The translations under genes were made by a program, and so were the position numbers. Positions 16,730-24,567 of a stretch of 64,000 nt of DNA are shown here, piece by piece. Position 1 is the first letter of the stretch. Each line of letters opens with the position of its first letter. The DNA comes from Rhodoplanes serenus (GTDB taxonomy: Bacteria > Pseudomonadota > Alphaproteobacteria > Rhizobiales > Xanthobacteraceae): NCBI GenBank assembly GCA_009720755.1, contig WNKV01000001.1, positions 409,437 through 473,436 on the forward strand, written 5' to 3'. The notes under the pieces were generated by a model. The model did no database searches. It saw only the letters and a program-made list of their open reading frames with translations, and was not told the origin of the DNA.

Positions 16730-16781
16730 GACGGGCGAGCCGGCCGGCGCTCTCTCTGGACCGCTCCGGCTCAAACCCGTC
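16730..16781 (-). promoter_or_regulatory. Structured 5' leader, radC-motif-like, copy 1
   Basis: GACGGG (16730-16735) pairs with CCCGTC (16776-16781), and AGCCGG (16738-16743) with CCGGCT (16766-16771) inside it. It lies 24 nt from the start of the strawberry-notch gene. In the sense direction it reads GACGGGTTTGAG, then a variable hairpin, then GCCCGTC, directly before the ribosome binding site. Two other leaders share this plan. Confidence 0.7.
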
Positions 16782-16844
16782 CCGGCTAGGCTCTCCCTCT
16801 CGTCACGCCGCCGCCTTCACCGCGCGCCGCCACGCACGCGAGGA

Positions 16845-17093
16845 TCAGGGAGCCGGTTCGTCCGGCAGGGTTACCGAAGGAGGAACGTAGGCGTCGAAGG
16901 GGTTGCCGTCGGCGAGATGGCCGAACGGCGTGAACACGAAATCCGTGCCGTCGCGCCCCACGGCACAGATACAGATGACGTAGTGCGCCTCGCCGGTGAT
17001 GGCGTCGGCGCATTCCATGAGCGCGAGGTTGCCGTCCGCCGCAGCACGGAGCAGCGTCGTGAAATTGGCGCGCGCGTGATCGGGGATGCTCAT
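16845..17093 (-). CDS. DUF6117 protein
   Basis: An 82-aa protein: MSIPDHARANFTTLLRAAADGNLALMECADAITGEAHYVIC, then FTPFGHLADGNPFDAYVPP. The pattern matches DUF6117, a small family found in the ParB-to-strawberry-notch stretch of rhizobial ICEs. Function unknown. It overlaps the upstream gene by 4 bp, so the two are co-translated. No signal peptide or metal motif is seen. Confidence 0.75.
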   Translation of the reverse strand: MSIPDHARANFTTLLRAAADGNLALMECADAITGEAHYVICICAVGRDGTDFVFTPFGHLADGNPFDAYVPPSVTLPDEPAP

Positions 17094-17515
17094 TGCGCAC
17101 CTCGCTTTCCCAGCCGGGCGGACAAGGTGCGGTCGAGCCAGCCATTGGTCGCGATCCACGCGACGGTTTTGCGGCGGCCGAGATCGAGCACATGCGCGCC
17201 GCCGCCGAAGGCGTTCACGCGCGGGCGCGAGCAGGTGTTCGCCCATTGGAAACCCCAGCGCCCGGAGAGGCCGAATTCCTCGGCGCAGCGGAGCACGAAT
17301 TCGATGACGGCCTGCGGATCGCCGGTCGTGTCATCGCGAATCCAGAGCTGCGTTCCGCCATGCTCGGGCTGGATGGAAAGAAGAAACGCCTCGGATGGCG
17401 GGTCCTCGGCGGTGTTCTCCTCCATCATGCGATTGTAGAGATCGAGCGCACGCGCGGCGTTCTCCGGCGTGCGGACATCGAGAAGGCAGGAGAAGTGCGT
17501 GAAGAAGTCGGCCAT
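17090..17515 (-). CDS. Conserved ICE protein of unknown function (141 aa)
   Basis: A soluble, mixed alpha/beta protein of 141 aa starting MADFFTHFSCLLDV, with an acidic middle (ENTAEDPPSEAFLLSIQPEHGGTQLWI) and a basic tail (KTVAWIATNGWLDRTLSARLGKRG). I do not recognise a catalytic motif or assign a family. It sits between a hairpin and the DUF6117 gene and shares its leader arrangement (hairpin, AGGAGCC, start) with the gene at 17785-18438. Confidence 0.72.
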   Translation of the reverse strand: MADFFTHFSCLLDVRTPENAARALDLYNRMMEENTAEDPPSEAFLLSIQPEHGGTQLWIRDDTTGDPQAVIEFVLRCAEEFGLSGRWGFQWANTCSRPRVNAFGGGAHVLDLGRRKTVAWIATNGWLDRTLSARLGKRGAQ

Positions 17516-17536
17516 GTCAGGCTCCTGAAACGACGA

Positions 17537-17558
17537 AGCCCGGCGCGATGGCCGGGCT
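17537..17558 (-). terminator. Intercistronic hairpin, copy 1
   Basis: AGCCCGGC-CATCGC-GCCGGGCT in the minus sense, then TTCGTCGTTTCAGGAGCC and the next start codon. The same hairpin and tail recur at 18461-18482. It could terminate the upstream gene or attenuate read-through into the downstream one. Confidence 0.6.
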
Positions 17559-17588
17559 GGTTGAAGGACGGGATGGCGATTGTCGGCG

Positions 17589-17783
17589 TCAGAGCCGGAA
17601 TTCAGCGACGAGGCGCTGCGCGTTGGAGTGATGCGCCAGCATCTCGCGGTAGAAGCGCCTGCGGGCCTCCCGCTTTGCCGGATCACGCCGCGCGGACCGT
17701 GTGAGCTTGCGCCGCGCGGCGCGAATCACCGTGCGGTCGCTGTCCCAGACGGTGACGCCGAGGCGGAGATAGGTGCCGTGCAT
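17589..17783 (-). CDS. Small basic protein of unknown function (64 aa)
   Basis: A 64-aa Arg-rich protein (MHGTYLRLGVTVWDSDRTVIRAARRKLTRSARRDPAKREARRRFYREMLAHH). It starts one base after the stop of the gene at 17785 and is probably translationally coupled to it. The central helix is strongly basic and could contact DNA or RNA. The family is not recognised, but the codon pattern and placement in the operon favour a real gene. Confidence 0.6.
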   Translation of the reverse strand: MHGTYLRLGVTVWDSDRTVIRAARRKLTRSARRDPAKREARRRFYREMLAHHSNAQRLVAEFRL

Positions 17784-17784
17784 C

Positions 17785-18438
17785 TCAGCCTCCGTCCGCC
17801 TGCTTCGCCGCTCGCAGGGCGGCGAGCGCCGCGCGGAATTCCGCCGCGCCGACTTCCTCCGACAAGTCGATGTTGGCGGCGACGGACACGCATGCGCTGT
17901 GAATGTCAGCGTCCGGCACGGCGTCCGCGGTCACACCTGCGAATTCCAGATCGGTCTCGATGATCGCGCCAATCTGGTCCCGAACGCGGTCCTCCTGGAT
18001 CTGCGCGAGGACGTGACGTGGGCGTGGAGCCGTGACGGGTTCGTCGGGATCGCGCGCTCCAGCAAGGATCGCTTCGGCCTTCGCGACCGCGGCGCTCGCC
18101 CGTGCGAGCCAGTAGGCATCCGTACGCCGCTGGGAGATCTGGTCCGCAACGACGATCTTGAGGAGGCCGAACAGCACCTCGAAATGCGCGGCCTTCCGCT
18201 GAATGGTCTCATCGAAGTGCGACGGGACCGGGACGGCCTCGCCCGAATAGGCGGCGTCAGCGCCGATCCAGATGCCGGTGACGTAAGTTTCGCCGGCGGC
18301 CTCGTAGTCGAGCTTGTCGTTGGACCAGTCATCGTCCTCGATGGCCTGGCGGCAGGCCTCGACCGGTGTCGCGGCGTGATAGGTGCGCTGCCGGTAGACC
18401 GGCACGCGGTAGGTCGTTTCGACGGTGTAAGCGGGCAT
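17785..18438 (-). CDS. Conserved ICE protein of unknown function (217 aa)
   Basis: A 217-aa soluble protein. The N terminus (MPAYTVETTYRVPVYRQRTYHAATPVEACRQAIEDDDW) looks like a small beta-rich domain seen in other ICE hypotheticals. The rest is acidic and helical (FEVLFGLLKIVVADQ, AEFRAALAALRAAKQADGG). No catalytic motif. AGGAGCC lies a few bases before the ATG at 18438, directly after hairpin copy 2. Confidence 0.75.
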   Translation of the reverse strand: MPAYTVETTYRVPVYRQRTYHAATPVEACRQAIEDDDWSNDKLDYEAAGETYVTGIWIGADAAYSGEAVPVPSHFDETIQRKAAHFEVLFGLLKIVVADQISQRRTDAYWLARASAAVAKAEAILAGARDPDEPVTAPRPRHVLAQIQEDRVRDQIGAIIETDLEFAGVTADAVPDADIHSACVSVAANIDLSEEVGAAEFRAALAALRAAKQADGG

Positions 18439-18460
18439 GACAGGCTCCTGAAAACGCGAA

Positions 18461-18482
18461 AGCCCGGCGCGGCGGCCGGGCT
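18461..18482 (-). terminator. Intercistronic hairpin, copy 2
   Basis: AGCCCGGC-CGCCGC-GCCGGGCT in the minus sense, then TTTCGCGTTTTCAGGAGCC and the ATG at 18438. It is almost the same as copy 1, including the ribosome binding site, so the whole intergenic unit has been duplicated or is under common selection. Confidence 0.6.
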
Positions 18483-18510
18483 GTTGGGGTTGGATGGAGA
18501 GAAGGTCGGG

Positions 18511-18732
18511 CTAGAAGCCGAATTGCCAGGACGGCCAGGGCTGGCCGTCATTGGCGGCCTTCACCGCCTCCTTGAGATAGTCGGCATCCCCCTCCACGAC
18601 GGTCGGGTGTTCGACGGGCGTTTCGTCGATCACCGTCACGCTGTGGACGAGGCCGTCCTCGACTTCGACATGGACGGGCACGAGATACTGGAAGACGACG
18701 CGGCGAGGCGCGCCGGGTCTGGGCTTCGTCAT
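18511..18732 (-). CDS. Small protein of unknown function (73 aa)
   Basis: A 73-aa protein: basic N terminus (MTKPRPGAPRRVVFQYLVPVHVEVEDGLVHSVTVIDE), then a short helix ending in NDGQPWPSWQFGF. Probably one beta sheet and a helix. It follows the ParB-like gene after a strong UUCG hairpin and has AGGAGCA 7 nt before its ATG. Family not recognised. Confidence 0.65.
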   Translation of the reverse strand: MTKPRPGAPRRVVFQYLVPVHVEVEDGLVHSVTVIDETPVEHPTVVEGDADYLKEAVKAANDGQPWPSWQFGF

Positions 18733-18756
18733 CGGATTGCTCCTGATCGAGAGGCT

Positions 18757-18784
18757 GGCGGGAGCGGCCGAAGCCGCCCCCGCC
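18757..18784 (-). terminator. UUCG hairpin after the ParB-like gene
   Basis: In the minus sense GGCGGGGGCGGC-TTCG-GCCGCTCCCGCC forms a 12-bp stem with one mismatch and a UUCG tetraloop. It starts 10 bp past the stop of the ParB-like gene. There is no U tract, so it may act as a 3' stabiliser or partial terminator. Confidence 0.55.
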
Positions 18785-18793
18785 AAGGTCGCG

Positions 18794-20947
18794 TCACTCG
18801 GCGGCGATCATCGCCGGGTCGTCGGCATCGGGGTCGCCATCATCCGGCTGCTCGTCCTCATCATCCACGAGGAATGCCGGCAGCGCTTCTTCACCTTCAC
18901 CTCCGCTTGCATCGACCGAGGTCGTCACACCGGGATCGGCGGAACGCAGCGGCTCCGGCAGCCAGCCGGTGTCGGCGAGCAGGCGCTCGGCCTCCCTCGC
19001 CATCTCCGGCTTCTTGAGGTGGTCGATGAGCTGCGCCTTCTCCTCGCCGAGGGCTTCGCGAACGGCTTCGACGATCCGGCTCTTCGTCACACGGCCAAGA
19101 TAGTTCGCCACCGTCGGCCGCCATCCGGCCTCCACCATGTCGAGACCGGTGGCGCGCGCCAGCCGATCGGCATTACGCATGCGCCGGTCGAGACCGTGCT
19201 GCGTGACGCCATAGCCGCTATGGGGATTCGGACGCTCGTAGAGCGCGTTGATCCCGTAGCTGACGCAATGGGCGAGCAGCGCGAGGCGGCTCGCATCGTC
19301 GAGCGCTGCGATCCAGTCCCAGAGCCGATCGTCGTCATCGAGCGGCATGTCGGCTTTCCAGGCCTCCACGCGGGCCTCGATGGCCTTGGCGGAGGCGCTG
19401 TCCTTCAGGTCGGTGGCCTGGACGGGGAAGTGGACCTCCCGGACCGACGCCTCAACGGCGGAGCCGTGCACGTTGCGCCTGAAGGCGTCGAGCACCAGCT
19501 TGTGCAGGAGCGCCGTCAAAGCGACCTGCGGGTGATTAGCCACCGCGTCGCGCAGCGCCAGCGTGCGATGGGCGGTGAGCTCGATCACCAGCCGCTCGGG
19601 CAGCGGCTTGACGGCATCGCCCTCGTCGTCCTCTTCGGCGCCGGTGGTATGGCCGCCGATGGTGATGACAGCGCGCTGAGCGGACGGCGTCGCGGGAGCA
19701 TCGTCCCCGCCGGGTTCTCCATCGCTATTGGCGCTACTGCCATCGACGGCGACAGGCGCTTCGTCCTCGGGCGGCACATAGCCGCGATCGACCACGATCT
19801 CGCCGTTGCGGTCCACACTGACGAAGACGCCGGCGCGGGTGATGTCGGCGGGGTCGAAGATAATGGGACGCTTCTCGAAGGCTTCGAGCGCCTCCTCGAT
19901 CTCCCCGAGGCGCTGATCGATCTCGTCCGGCAGCTCGTCGGCGCCGTCATACTCCGCCTCGAGCCGGTCGTACTCGGCGCGCAGCGCCTCGCGTTCGGCC
20001 CGCTCCTCGTCGGTGAGATCGACGAACGTGCCGGTGATCTGGCGCAGGCCGTGGTCGTAGCCATACGGCAGGTCTAGGTCGACCTTGATCCACTTCCAGC
20101 CTTCGGCGGCGATGTCGTCCGCGACCGTCTTGAGCTTCTCGCTGACCAGGCGGTGAAGGAGTGCCGGGTCGGCGAGCCAGCCGCCGTCATCCTCCTCGAA
20201 CAGGTCGCGCATGACCGTGCCGCCGGCCGCGACATAGGCGTCGATGCCGACGAAGCGCACGCGCTTGTCGGAAGCGGGGATCGTGGACTCGGTCAGCAAC
20301 TGGCGGATATGCCAGGGCTGCCGATTGTACGAATGCTGCACAGCCTCCCACACCTGCTCCTGGCGCTGGTGGTCCGGGTTGACTGTGAAGGCCATCAGCA
20401 TGTCGAGCGTCATGCACTCCTCGGCATAGGCGTCGCGCAGCACGGGTGAGACCGCGTTCAGCCGAAGCCGTTGCTTCACGACCTGGACCGTCGTGAGATA
20501 GGCTGCGGCGATCTCCTCCTCGGTCATGCCCTTGTCGAGCATGTCCTGGAAGGCGCGGAACTGGTCGAGGGGATGAAGTCCGGCGCGCAGCAGGTTCTCG
20601 GCGAGGGAGTCGTCCTCGGCGAGGATTGTGGTGTCGGACTTGCGCACGATGCAGGGCACGAGCCCGTCCTTGGGGAAGCGCTTGGCCTTGACCAGGCGCT
20701 CGATGGCGCGATAGCGGCGGCCGCCGGCCGGCACCTCGAACATGCCTGTCTCGTTGCCCTCCGCGTCGAGGATGGCGCGCACGTTGAGGCCCTGCACGAG
20801 GTCCTCGCGCCGGTCGATGTCGTGGATCAGCGCGTCGAGCTCGGCCTCCGGCCGGGTGCGCCGGACGTTGGACTCGGAGAGCACGAGCTTGTTGAAGGGA
20901 ATGTCGCGCGAGCGCGAGAAGACGGTCTTCCTGGCAGCCTTTGCCAT
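18794..20947 (-). CDS. ParB/RepB/Spo0J-family protein, large ICE type
   Basis: A 717-aa ParB relative. The ParB N-terminal nuclease/CTPase-like domain spans about residues 15-110 (LVLSESNVRRTRPEAELDALIHDI; FEVPAGGRRYRAIERL; DDSLAENLLRAGLHPLDQFRAFQDM). The HTH follows (MTEEEIAAAYLTTVQVVKQRLRLNAVSPVLRDA). The long rest is acidic with a low-complexity stretch around residues 400-430. True ParB proteins are about 300 aa, so this is the enlarged ICE version, often linked to modulation of host defences or gene expression. It has its own structured leader and is not next to parA. Confidence 0.85.
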   Translation of the reverse strand: MAKAARKTVFSRSRDIPFNKLVLSESNVRRTRPEAELDALIHDIDRREDLVQGLNVRAILDAEGNETGMFEVPAGGRRYRAIERLVKAKRFPKDGLVPCIVRKSDTTILAEDDSLAENLLRAGLHPLDQFRAFQDMLDKGMTEEEIAAAYLTTVQVVKQRLRLNAVSPVLRDAYAEECMTLDMLMAFTVNPDHQRQEQVWEAVQHSYNRQPWHIRQLLTESTIPASDKRVRFVGIDAYVAAGGTVMRDLFEEDDGGWLADPALLHRLVSEKLKTVADDIAAEGWKWIKVDLDLPYGYDHGLRQITGTFVDLTDEERAEREALRAEYDRLEAEYDGADELPDEIDQRLGEIEEALEAFEKRPIIFDPADITRAGVFVSVDRNGEIVVDRGYVPPEDEAPVAVDGSSANSDGEPGGDDAPATPSAQRAVITIGGHTTGAEEDDEGDAVKPLPERLVIELTAHRTLALRDAVANHPQVALTALLHKLVLDAFRRNVHGSAVEASVREVHFPVQATDLKDSASAKAIEARVEAWKADMPLDDDDRLWDWIAALDDASRLALLAHCVSYGINALYERPNPHSGYGVTQHGLDRRMRNADRLARATGLDMVEAGWRPTVANYLGRVTKSRIVEAVREALGEEKAQLIDHLKKPEMAREAERLLADTGWLPEPLRSADPGVTTSVDASGGEGEEALPAFLVDDEDEQPDDGDPDADDPAMIAAE

Positions 20948-20962
20948 GTCGGGATACTCCGC

Positions 20963-21003
20963 GACGGGCGCCGAGAGCCTCTCTCTCGGTCTCCAAACCC
21001 GTC
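20963..21003 (-). promoter_or_regulatory. Structured 5' leader, radC-motif-like, copy 2
   Basis: GACGGG (20963-20968) pairs with CCCGTC (20998-21003). The inner CCGAGAG (20971-20977) pairs with CTCTCGG (20983-20989). It is 15 nt from the ParB-like start codon and has the same sense-strand pattern as the leaders at 16730 and 22457. Confidence 0.7.
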
Positions 21004-21068
21004 ACGAAGCGAAGCGCCGCCCTCTCACTCTGAGGGGCGGCGGCTCCTCCCGGCGATCCGGGGCGCAA

Positions 21069-21100
21069 AACCGGAGATGCGCAAACGCTCATCTCCGGTT
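21069..21100 (-). terminator. Rho-independent terminator of the ardC-DUF2958 operon
   Basis: AACCGGAGATG and CATCTCCGGTT form a perfect 11-bp stem about 20 bp past the DUF2958 stop and are followed by TT in the minus sense. A second perfect 8-bp hairpin (CGCCGCCC/GGGCGGCG, 21015-21042) lies further on, before the ParB leader. Confidence 0.7.
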
Positions 21101-21121
21101 CCGCGAAGTTCAGGATGGGCG

Positions 21122-21493
21122 TCACGCGCCGTCACGTCGAGGCGAAGCCGCTCGGTAGAGGATGCGCTCGGCCGCCCGGATGCTTCCCGCCTCGCGGGCG
21201 GCCTCCGCCCAGACCGAGATCGGAAAGTCGCCGGTGAAGAGAATGTCGCGCTCGATCCTCATGCCGAAGGGCAGGACGATCGATGCCAGTTCCTCGAGCG
21301 AGAAGCTGCCCAGTTCGGGATAGCCGAGATCGGCGAGGCCGAAGGGGGTGTCGCCGTCCGCGTTCCGTTCGGTCGCGAGCCAGACGCCTTCGCCCAGCGG
21401 GTTGAAGAACTTGACGACGGGCACATGGTCGGCGCCGCGTTCAAGGCCATTGGCGAGCAGGCGCTCGCGCAGGTCGTCGGTCAGGAGGATCAT
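21122..21493 (-). CDS. DUF2958 protein
   Basis: A 123-aa DUF2958 protein (MILLTDDLRERLLANG; VVKFFNPLGEGVWLATERNADGDTPFGLADLGYPELGSFSLEELA). The family is usually carried beside ArdC on conjugative elements; its activity is unknown. The 4-bp overlap with ardC (21490-21493) shows co-translation. The PVVKFFNP and GDTPFGLADLG motifs are the family's most conserved parts. Confidence 0.88.
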   Translation of the reverse strand: MILLTDDLRERLLANGLERGADHVPVVKFFNPLGEGVWLATERNADGDTPFGLADLGYPELGSFSLEELASIVLPFGMRIERDILFTGDFPISVWAEAAREAGSIRAAERILYRAASPRRDGA

Positions 21494-22443
21494 GCTGCCC
21501 TCCTGTCGTTCGCGGGTTCGCCGGCGATGTCCGTTTCGGGGAGGAACGCCAGCAGCCAATTGGCCGCCTTGCTCGCCTGCGACGCGGCGCGGACGATGGC
21601 GCGATTGTCTTCGCGCAGCACGTCCAGCCACGAGCCGATGTAATCGGCGTGGCGCACCGTCGGAGTGATGCCGAGCGAGGCGCAGCAAAAGGCCGCGTTC
21701 ATCTCGGCGACGAGTTCCTCAAAGGCGTACTTCTTGGAGCCGAAGGAGCCGGTGAGGTCGCGGCCGAGACGGGACGAATGGCCCGTCGCATGGCCGAGCT
21801 CATGCAGGGCCGTGCGATGCCAGTTGATCGTCTCGAAATACGCCTGAGGCGGCGGCACCTGAACGGAGTCGTGCGCCGGCACGTAGAAGGCGCGATCGCC
21901 GCCGATGCGGAAGTCGATACCCGTCGCCTTGATCAGCGCCTCGACGCGCGGCTCGATCAGGCCGGGCTCCGGCGCAGGCGGCGCGACGGCAAGGCCGTCG
22001 GGCAGATCCTCGCACTGCGCGACGTTGAACACGGTGAAGCGCTTCAGGAACGGAATCGCCTGCGCTTCCTCGCCGGTCTCCTGCGCGCGCTTCTTTTCGT
22101 CGTCGGGGATGAAGCGGTCGGCGTAGACGACGGTGGTGCCGCGCTCGCCCTTGCGGACATGGCCGCCGAGGGACAGCGCCTGGCGGAAGGTTAGCCAGCT
22201 TTGCACCGGAAAGCCGTGCTCGATGACCGCGCCCCAGAGGATCAGCACATTGATCCCGGAATAGGCGCGGCCGGTGGCGGCATTCGCCGGCATGGCGACC
22301 GGCGCTTTCGCAGCGGCCGTTCCCCAGGGTTGGACCCAGGGCACGCGGCCGGCCTCCAGCTCGGCGATAATCTTGTTGGTGATGTCGTCGTAAAGGCTCG
22401 CCCGGTTGGTCCCGGCGCGAGCGTTGCGGCCATGTCTGGACAT
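21490..22443 (-). CDS. ardC: Antirestriction protein ArdC (ssDNA-binding + zincin-like)
   Basis: A 317-aa ArdC. The N-terminal ssDNA-binding domain (YDDITNKIIAELEAGRVPWVQPWG; AYSGINVLILWGA) is followed by a zincin-like metallopeptidase domain with TALHELGHATGHSSRLGRD and, downstream, the third ligand region FEELVAEMNAAF. ArdC protects incoming single-stranded DNA from host restriction during conjugation. It heads a two-gene operon with DUF2958 and is preceded by the third radC-like leader, which fits that motif's known association with antirestriction genes. Confidence 0.9.
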   Translation of the reverse strand: MSRHGRNARAGTNRASLYDDITNKIIAELEAGRVPWVQPWGTAAAKAPVAMPANAATGRAYSGINVLILWGAVIEHGFPVQSWLTFRQALSLGGHVRKGERGTTVVYADRFIPDDEKKRAQETGEEAQAIPFLKRFTVFNVAQCEDLPDGLAVAPPAPEPGLIEPRVEALIKATGIDFRIGGDRAFYVPAHDSVQVPPPQAYFETINWHRTALHELGHATGHSSRLGRDLTGSFGSKKYAFEELVAEMNAAFCCASLGITPTVRHADYIGSWLDVLREDNRAIVRAASQASKAANWLLAFLPETDIAGEPANDRRAA

Positions 22444-22456
22444 CGCGGTTCTCCGC

Positions 22457-22496
22457 GACGGGCGCCGGAGGCCTCTCCTCCAGCCCTCAACCCGTC
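22457..22496 (-). promoter_or_regulatory. Structured 5' leader, radC-motif-like, copy 3
   Basis: GACGGG (22457-22462) pairs with CCCGTC (22491-22496), with an inner CCGGAGG/CCTCCaG hairpin. It sits 13 nt before the ardC start. Sense-strand consensus with the other two: GACGGGTT, hairpin, GCGCCCGTCGCGGAG, start. Confidence 0.7.
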
Positions 22497-22731
22497 ACGG
22501 CAAACCCGGTCCGCACTCTCACTTTCCTTATGGGGGCGTTGCGGGGTCTCCCCGCTAGAAGGGGTCGGCCCGAGACCGCGGCTCGGCCGCAGGGGAAGGC
22601 CTTCACCGCCTGGCCATGCAATGCGCGCTGATCGCCAATTACTGGGCTGGATCGGCTACGCTGGCCTTGTGCCGAGCCATGGTCCTGCCGGGCGCCGGAG
22701 CGATGTATCGCCGTTAGGCTGAATGACGGGC

Positions 22732-23775
22732 TCACGAGGATGCGTTGGCCGCTGCATCGAGCTGATGCATCGAGTCAAGAATAAGGTCGAAGCTGGGGGG
22801 CTCGTCAAAAATCATCGCGGCGGTTTTAGCGTAGTCACGGCGAAGCGCGTCAATCATGCCCTCGACAGGGGCAATCGCGAATGTGCCGGGCTGCGCTGAC
22901 GCAAGATCGAAGTCCGGCCGGTCGAAGAACATGCGCGCGTGGCGCAGGCAGTCGCGTGCAAGCTCCAGGTCGCCCAACGCGTCCTTCCCTGCTTGCGACG
23001 CGAGCAGCTGGTGCAGGTCGTAATAATGGCGCGAAATACGCTGGCCTTCCTGGCGCAGCACGCCGCGCCGCTCATACCATCGCCGCAGGCCGTGCGCGAT
23101 CACCACCTTGTCCCAGAAGGTTCGGCCTGGCTCGATGGTCGTGACGTTGGGGACCGAAAGGTCCAGGTCGGGAGTTTCGTCGGCAATGTATGGCCTGATC
23201 AGGACCGGACGGTTGGGATCGAGCGCTGACTTCGCACCTGACTCGATCCGCACGGCCGGGCGCACATAGCCGTCGTCGCGCGGTTCAACCTCGGGATACC
23301 AGAGAAGCAAAGTCTGCCCCTCGGAATCGGCCTGATCGATCTCCACGCGCCCGGCTCCGCCCGTGGCCTCGGCCAGGAGCCCGGCGAGGCTCTCCCGAAG
23401 CGGACCGGTGACAAAAGCGCGGCAGGCGTCACGGATGGCGTCAAGCCTGGCGCGGCGCTTCTTGCCGGAGAGCGCCTCCAGTTCCTCGGCGGTTGCCGCT
23501 TGTTCGAGATCGTCACGGAAGACCGTAACGTCGATGTCCTCTGAAAACCGGTTGATGAGGCCATAGGCTTTGGACAGCGAGGTGCCGCCTTTGAAGAGAA
23601 GGCGCGGCCGGTCTGCGGGGAGGCGGTGATAGAGCGCGTCGAGCGTCCAGCAGACCCAGAAGTCCTTTTCGATGTTGCCGATCGGTGCGCCGAGCCGATT
23701 GGCAGTGGAGAGGAACAGATCGAGGCGGTCGCGCGCCGGGGCTCGGATGACCGCTGCATAAGCCTCGGCGGTCAT
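22732..23775 (-). CDS. abiEii: AbiEii/AbiGii nucleotidyltransferase toxin
   Basis: A 347-aa toxin of the AbiEii family. The nucleotidyltransferase core is clear: RLLFKGGTSLSKAYGLINRFSEDIDVTVFR, with the GGTSLSK turn and the D-x-D metal pair. A further conserved part is FWDKVVIAHGLRRWYERRG, then RISRHYYDLHQLL. AbiE toxins block phage growth by inactivating tRNA acceptor ends or related nucleotidyl transfer. It overlaps the antitoxin stop by 4 bp (23772-23775). Confidence 0.9.
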   Translation of the reverse strand: MTAEAYAAVIRAPARDRLDLFLSTANRLGAPIGNIEKDFWVCWTLDALYHRLPADRPRLLFKGGTSLSKAYGLINRFSEDIDVTVFRDDLEQAATAEELEALSGKKRRARLDAIRDACRAFVTGPLRESLAGLLAEATGGAGRVEIDQADSEGQTLLLWYPEVEPRDDGYVRPAVRIESGAKSALDPNRPVLIRPYIADETPDLDLSVPNVTTIEPGRTFWDKVVIAHGLRRWYERRGVLRQEGQRISRHYYDLHQLLASQAGKDALGDLELARDCLRHARMFFDRPDFDLASAQPGTFAIAPVEGMIDALRRDYAKTAAMIFDEPPSFDLILDSMHQLDAAANASS

Positions 23776-24434
23776 GTCTTCGCGCCCTCGCCGACGATCA
23801 GCGGACGCAGGAACTCCTGCATCCAGATGGGCAGAGCCGAGAGCCCTTCGCGCAGATCATCGTGAATGCCCTGGCCGTGGTCCGGATCGGCGAGCAGTCG
23901 GCGCAGAATCTCGGTGACACGGGCGCGTTCGTCGTTCTCCTTCAGCACGTCCTGAAGCCAGTGCAGAGCCTGGACGACGCGCATCGCCGGCCGGCCGGCC
24001 CAGTAGAGCCGGCTTGCTGCGGCTGCCTTGAAGTGGATTTCCTGGTTGCCGAGCTTGATGGGCTTTAGTCGGGCATCGACCAGGACCTCGATGCGGGCGG
24101 GCACGGCGGTGGTCAGACCGAGATCGTTGGCAGCCGTCATGCCGTCCACGACGAAGCGGGCCTTGTCGCGCCGGGCGACGGCGCGGATGACGGCGCGATA
24201 GTCCGGCACGGTGGGACGGCCGGTCAGGCTGTTGACGCTCGGACGATCATAGAGGCCGCGATCGATTCGCCGGAGCTCGCCTGCAGCCGCCAAGCGCTGC
24301 AGCGATTTATCGACGGCGCCGCGGCCGGCGAGATCGGCGAAATCGCTGGGCGTCCACACCTCGCCCGGCTGTTCGGCGATGCGGGCGAGCAAGCGGCTGC
24401 GGAGGTCGGAACCCGGCTGGTGAGCATCGGTCAT
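23772..24434 (-). CDS. abiEi: AbiEi-type antitoxin (DUF6088 family)
   Basis: A 220-aa antitoxin and autorepressor. The N-terminal winged helix is LLARIAEQPGEVWTPSDFADLAGRGAVDKSLQRLAAAGELRRIDRGLYDRP. The C-terminal toxin-binding domain follows (FVVDGMTAANDLGLTTAVPARIEVLVDARLKPIKL). The ATG at 24434 abuts the first operator repeat and has no Shine-Dalgarno, so the mRNA may be nearly leaderless. The frame also allows a TTG at 24500, but that start would translate both operators. Confidence 0.82.
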   Translation of the reverse strand: MTDAHQPGSDLRSRLLARIAEQPGEVWTPSDFADLAGRGAVDKSLQRLAAAGELRRIDRGLYDRPSVNSLTGRPTVPDYRAVIRAVARRDKARFVVDGMTAANDLGLTTAVPARIEVLVDARLKPIKLGNQEIHFKAAAASRLYWAGRPAMRVVQALHWLQDVLKENDERARVTEILRRLLADPDHGQGIHDDLREGLSALPIWMQEFLRPLIVGEGAKT

Positions 24435-24498
24435 GTCCGAAATATGCCGCATGTTTCGGACGATGAGAAGCGTCCGAAGAATGCTACATTTTTCGGAC
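24435..24498. promoter_or_regulatory. Twin operators of the AbiE pair
   Basis: Two inverted repeats share one design, GTCCGAAA-N11-TTTCGGAC. The first (24435-24461) is perfect. The second (24472-24498) has one inner mismatch (GTCCGAAG). They are offset by 37 bp. AbiEi antitoxins bind inverted repeats in their own promoter cooperatively, so this should be the autoregulatory site. Confidence 0.75.
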
Positions 24499-24567
24499 AA
24501 CCCTTTTTAAGGAGGGACATTGCGGAATGCCGGGTTGCCTTCGGCCCCTCCAGATGAGAGCCACCCC

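Noticed and set aside
12320..16789. Very long plus-strand open frames opposite the strawberry-notch gene
   Set aside because: High GC leaves the antisense frame open. Low-complexity Asp/Arg/Gly-rich product; the minus frame has helicase and methylase motifs.
18737..20077. 446-aa plus-strand frame over the ParB-like gene
   Set aside because: Antisense shadow; the product is repetitive His/Asp/Arg-rich sequence without domains.
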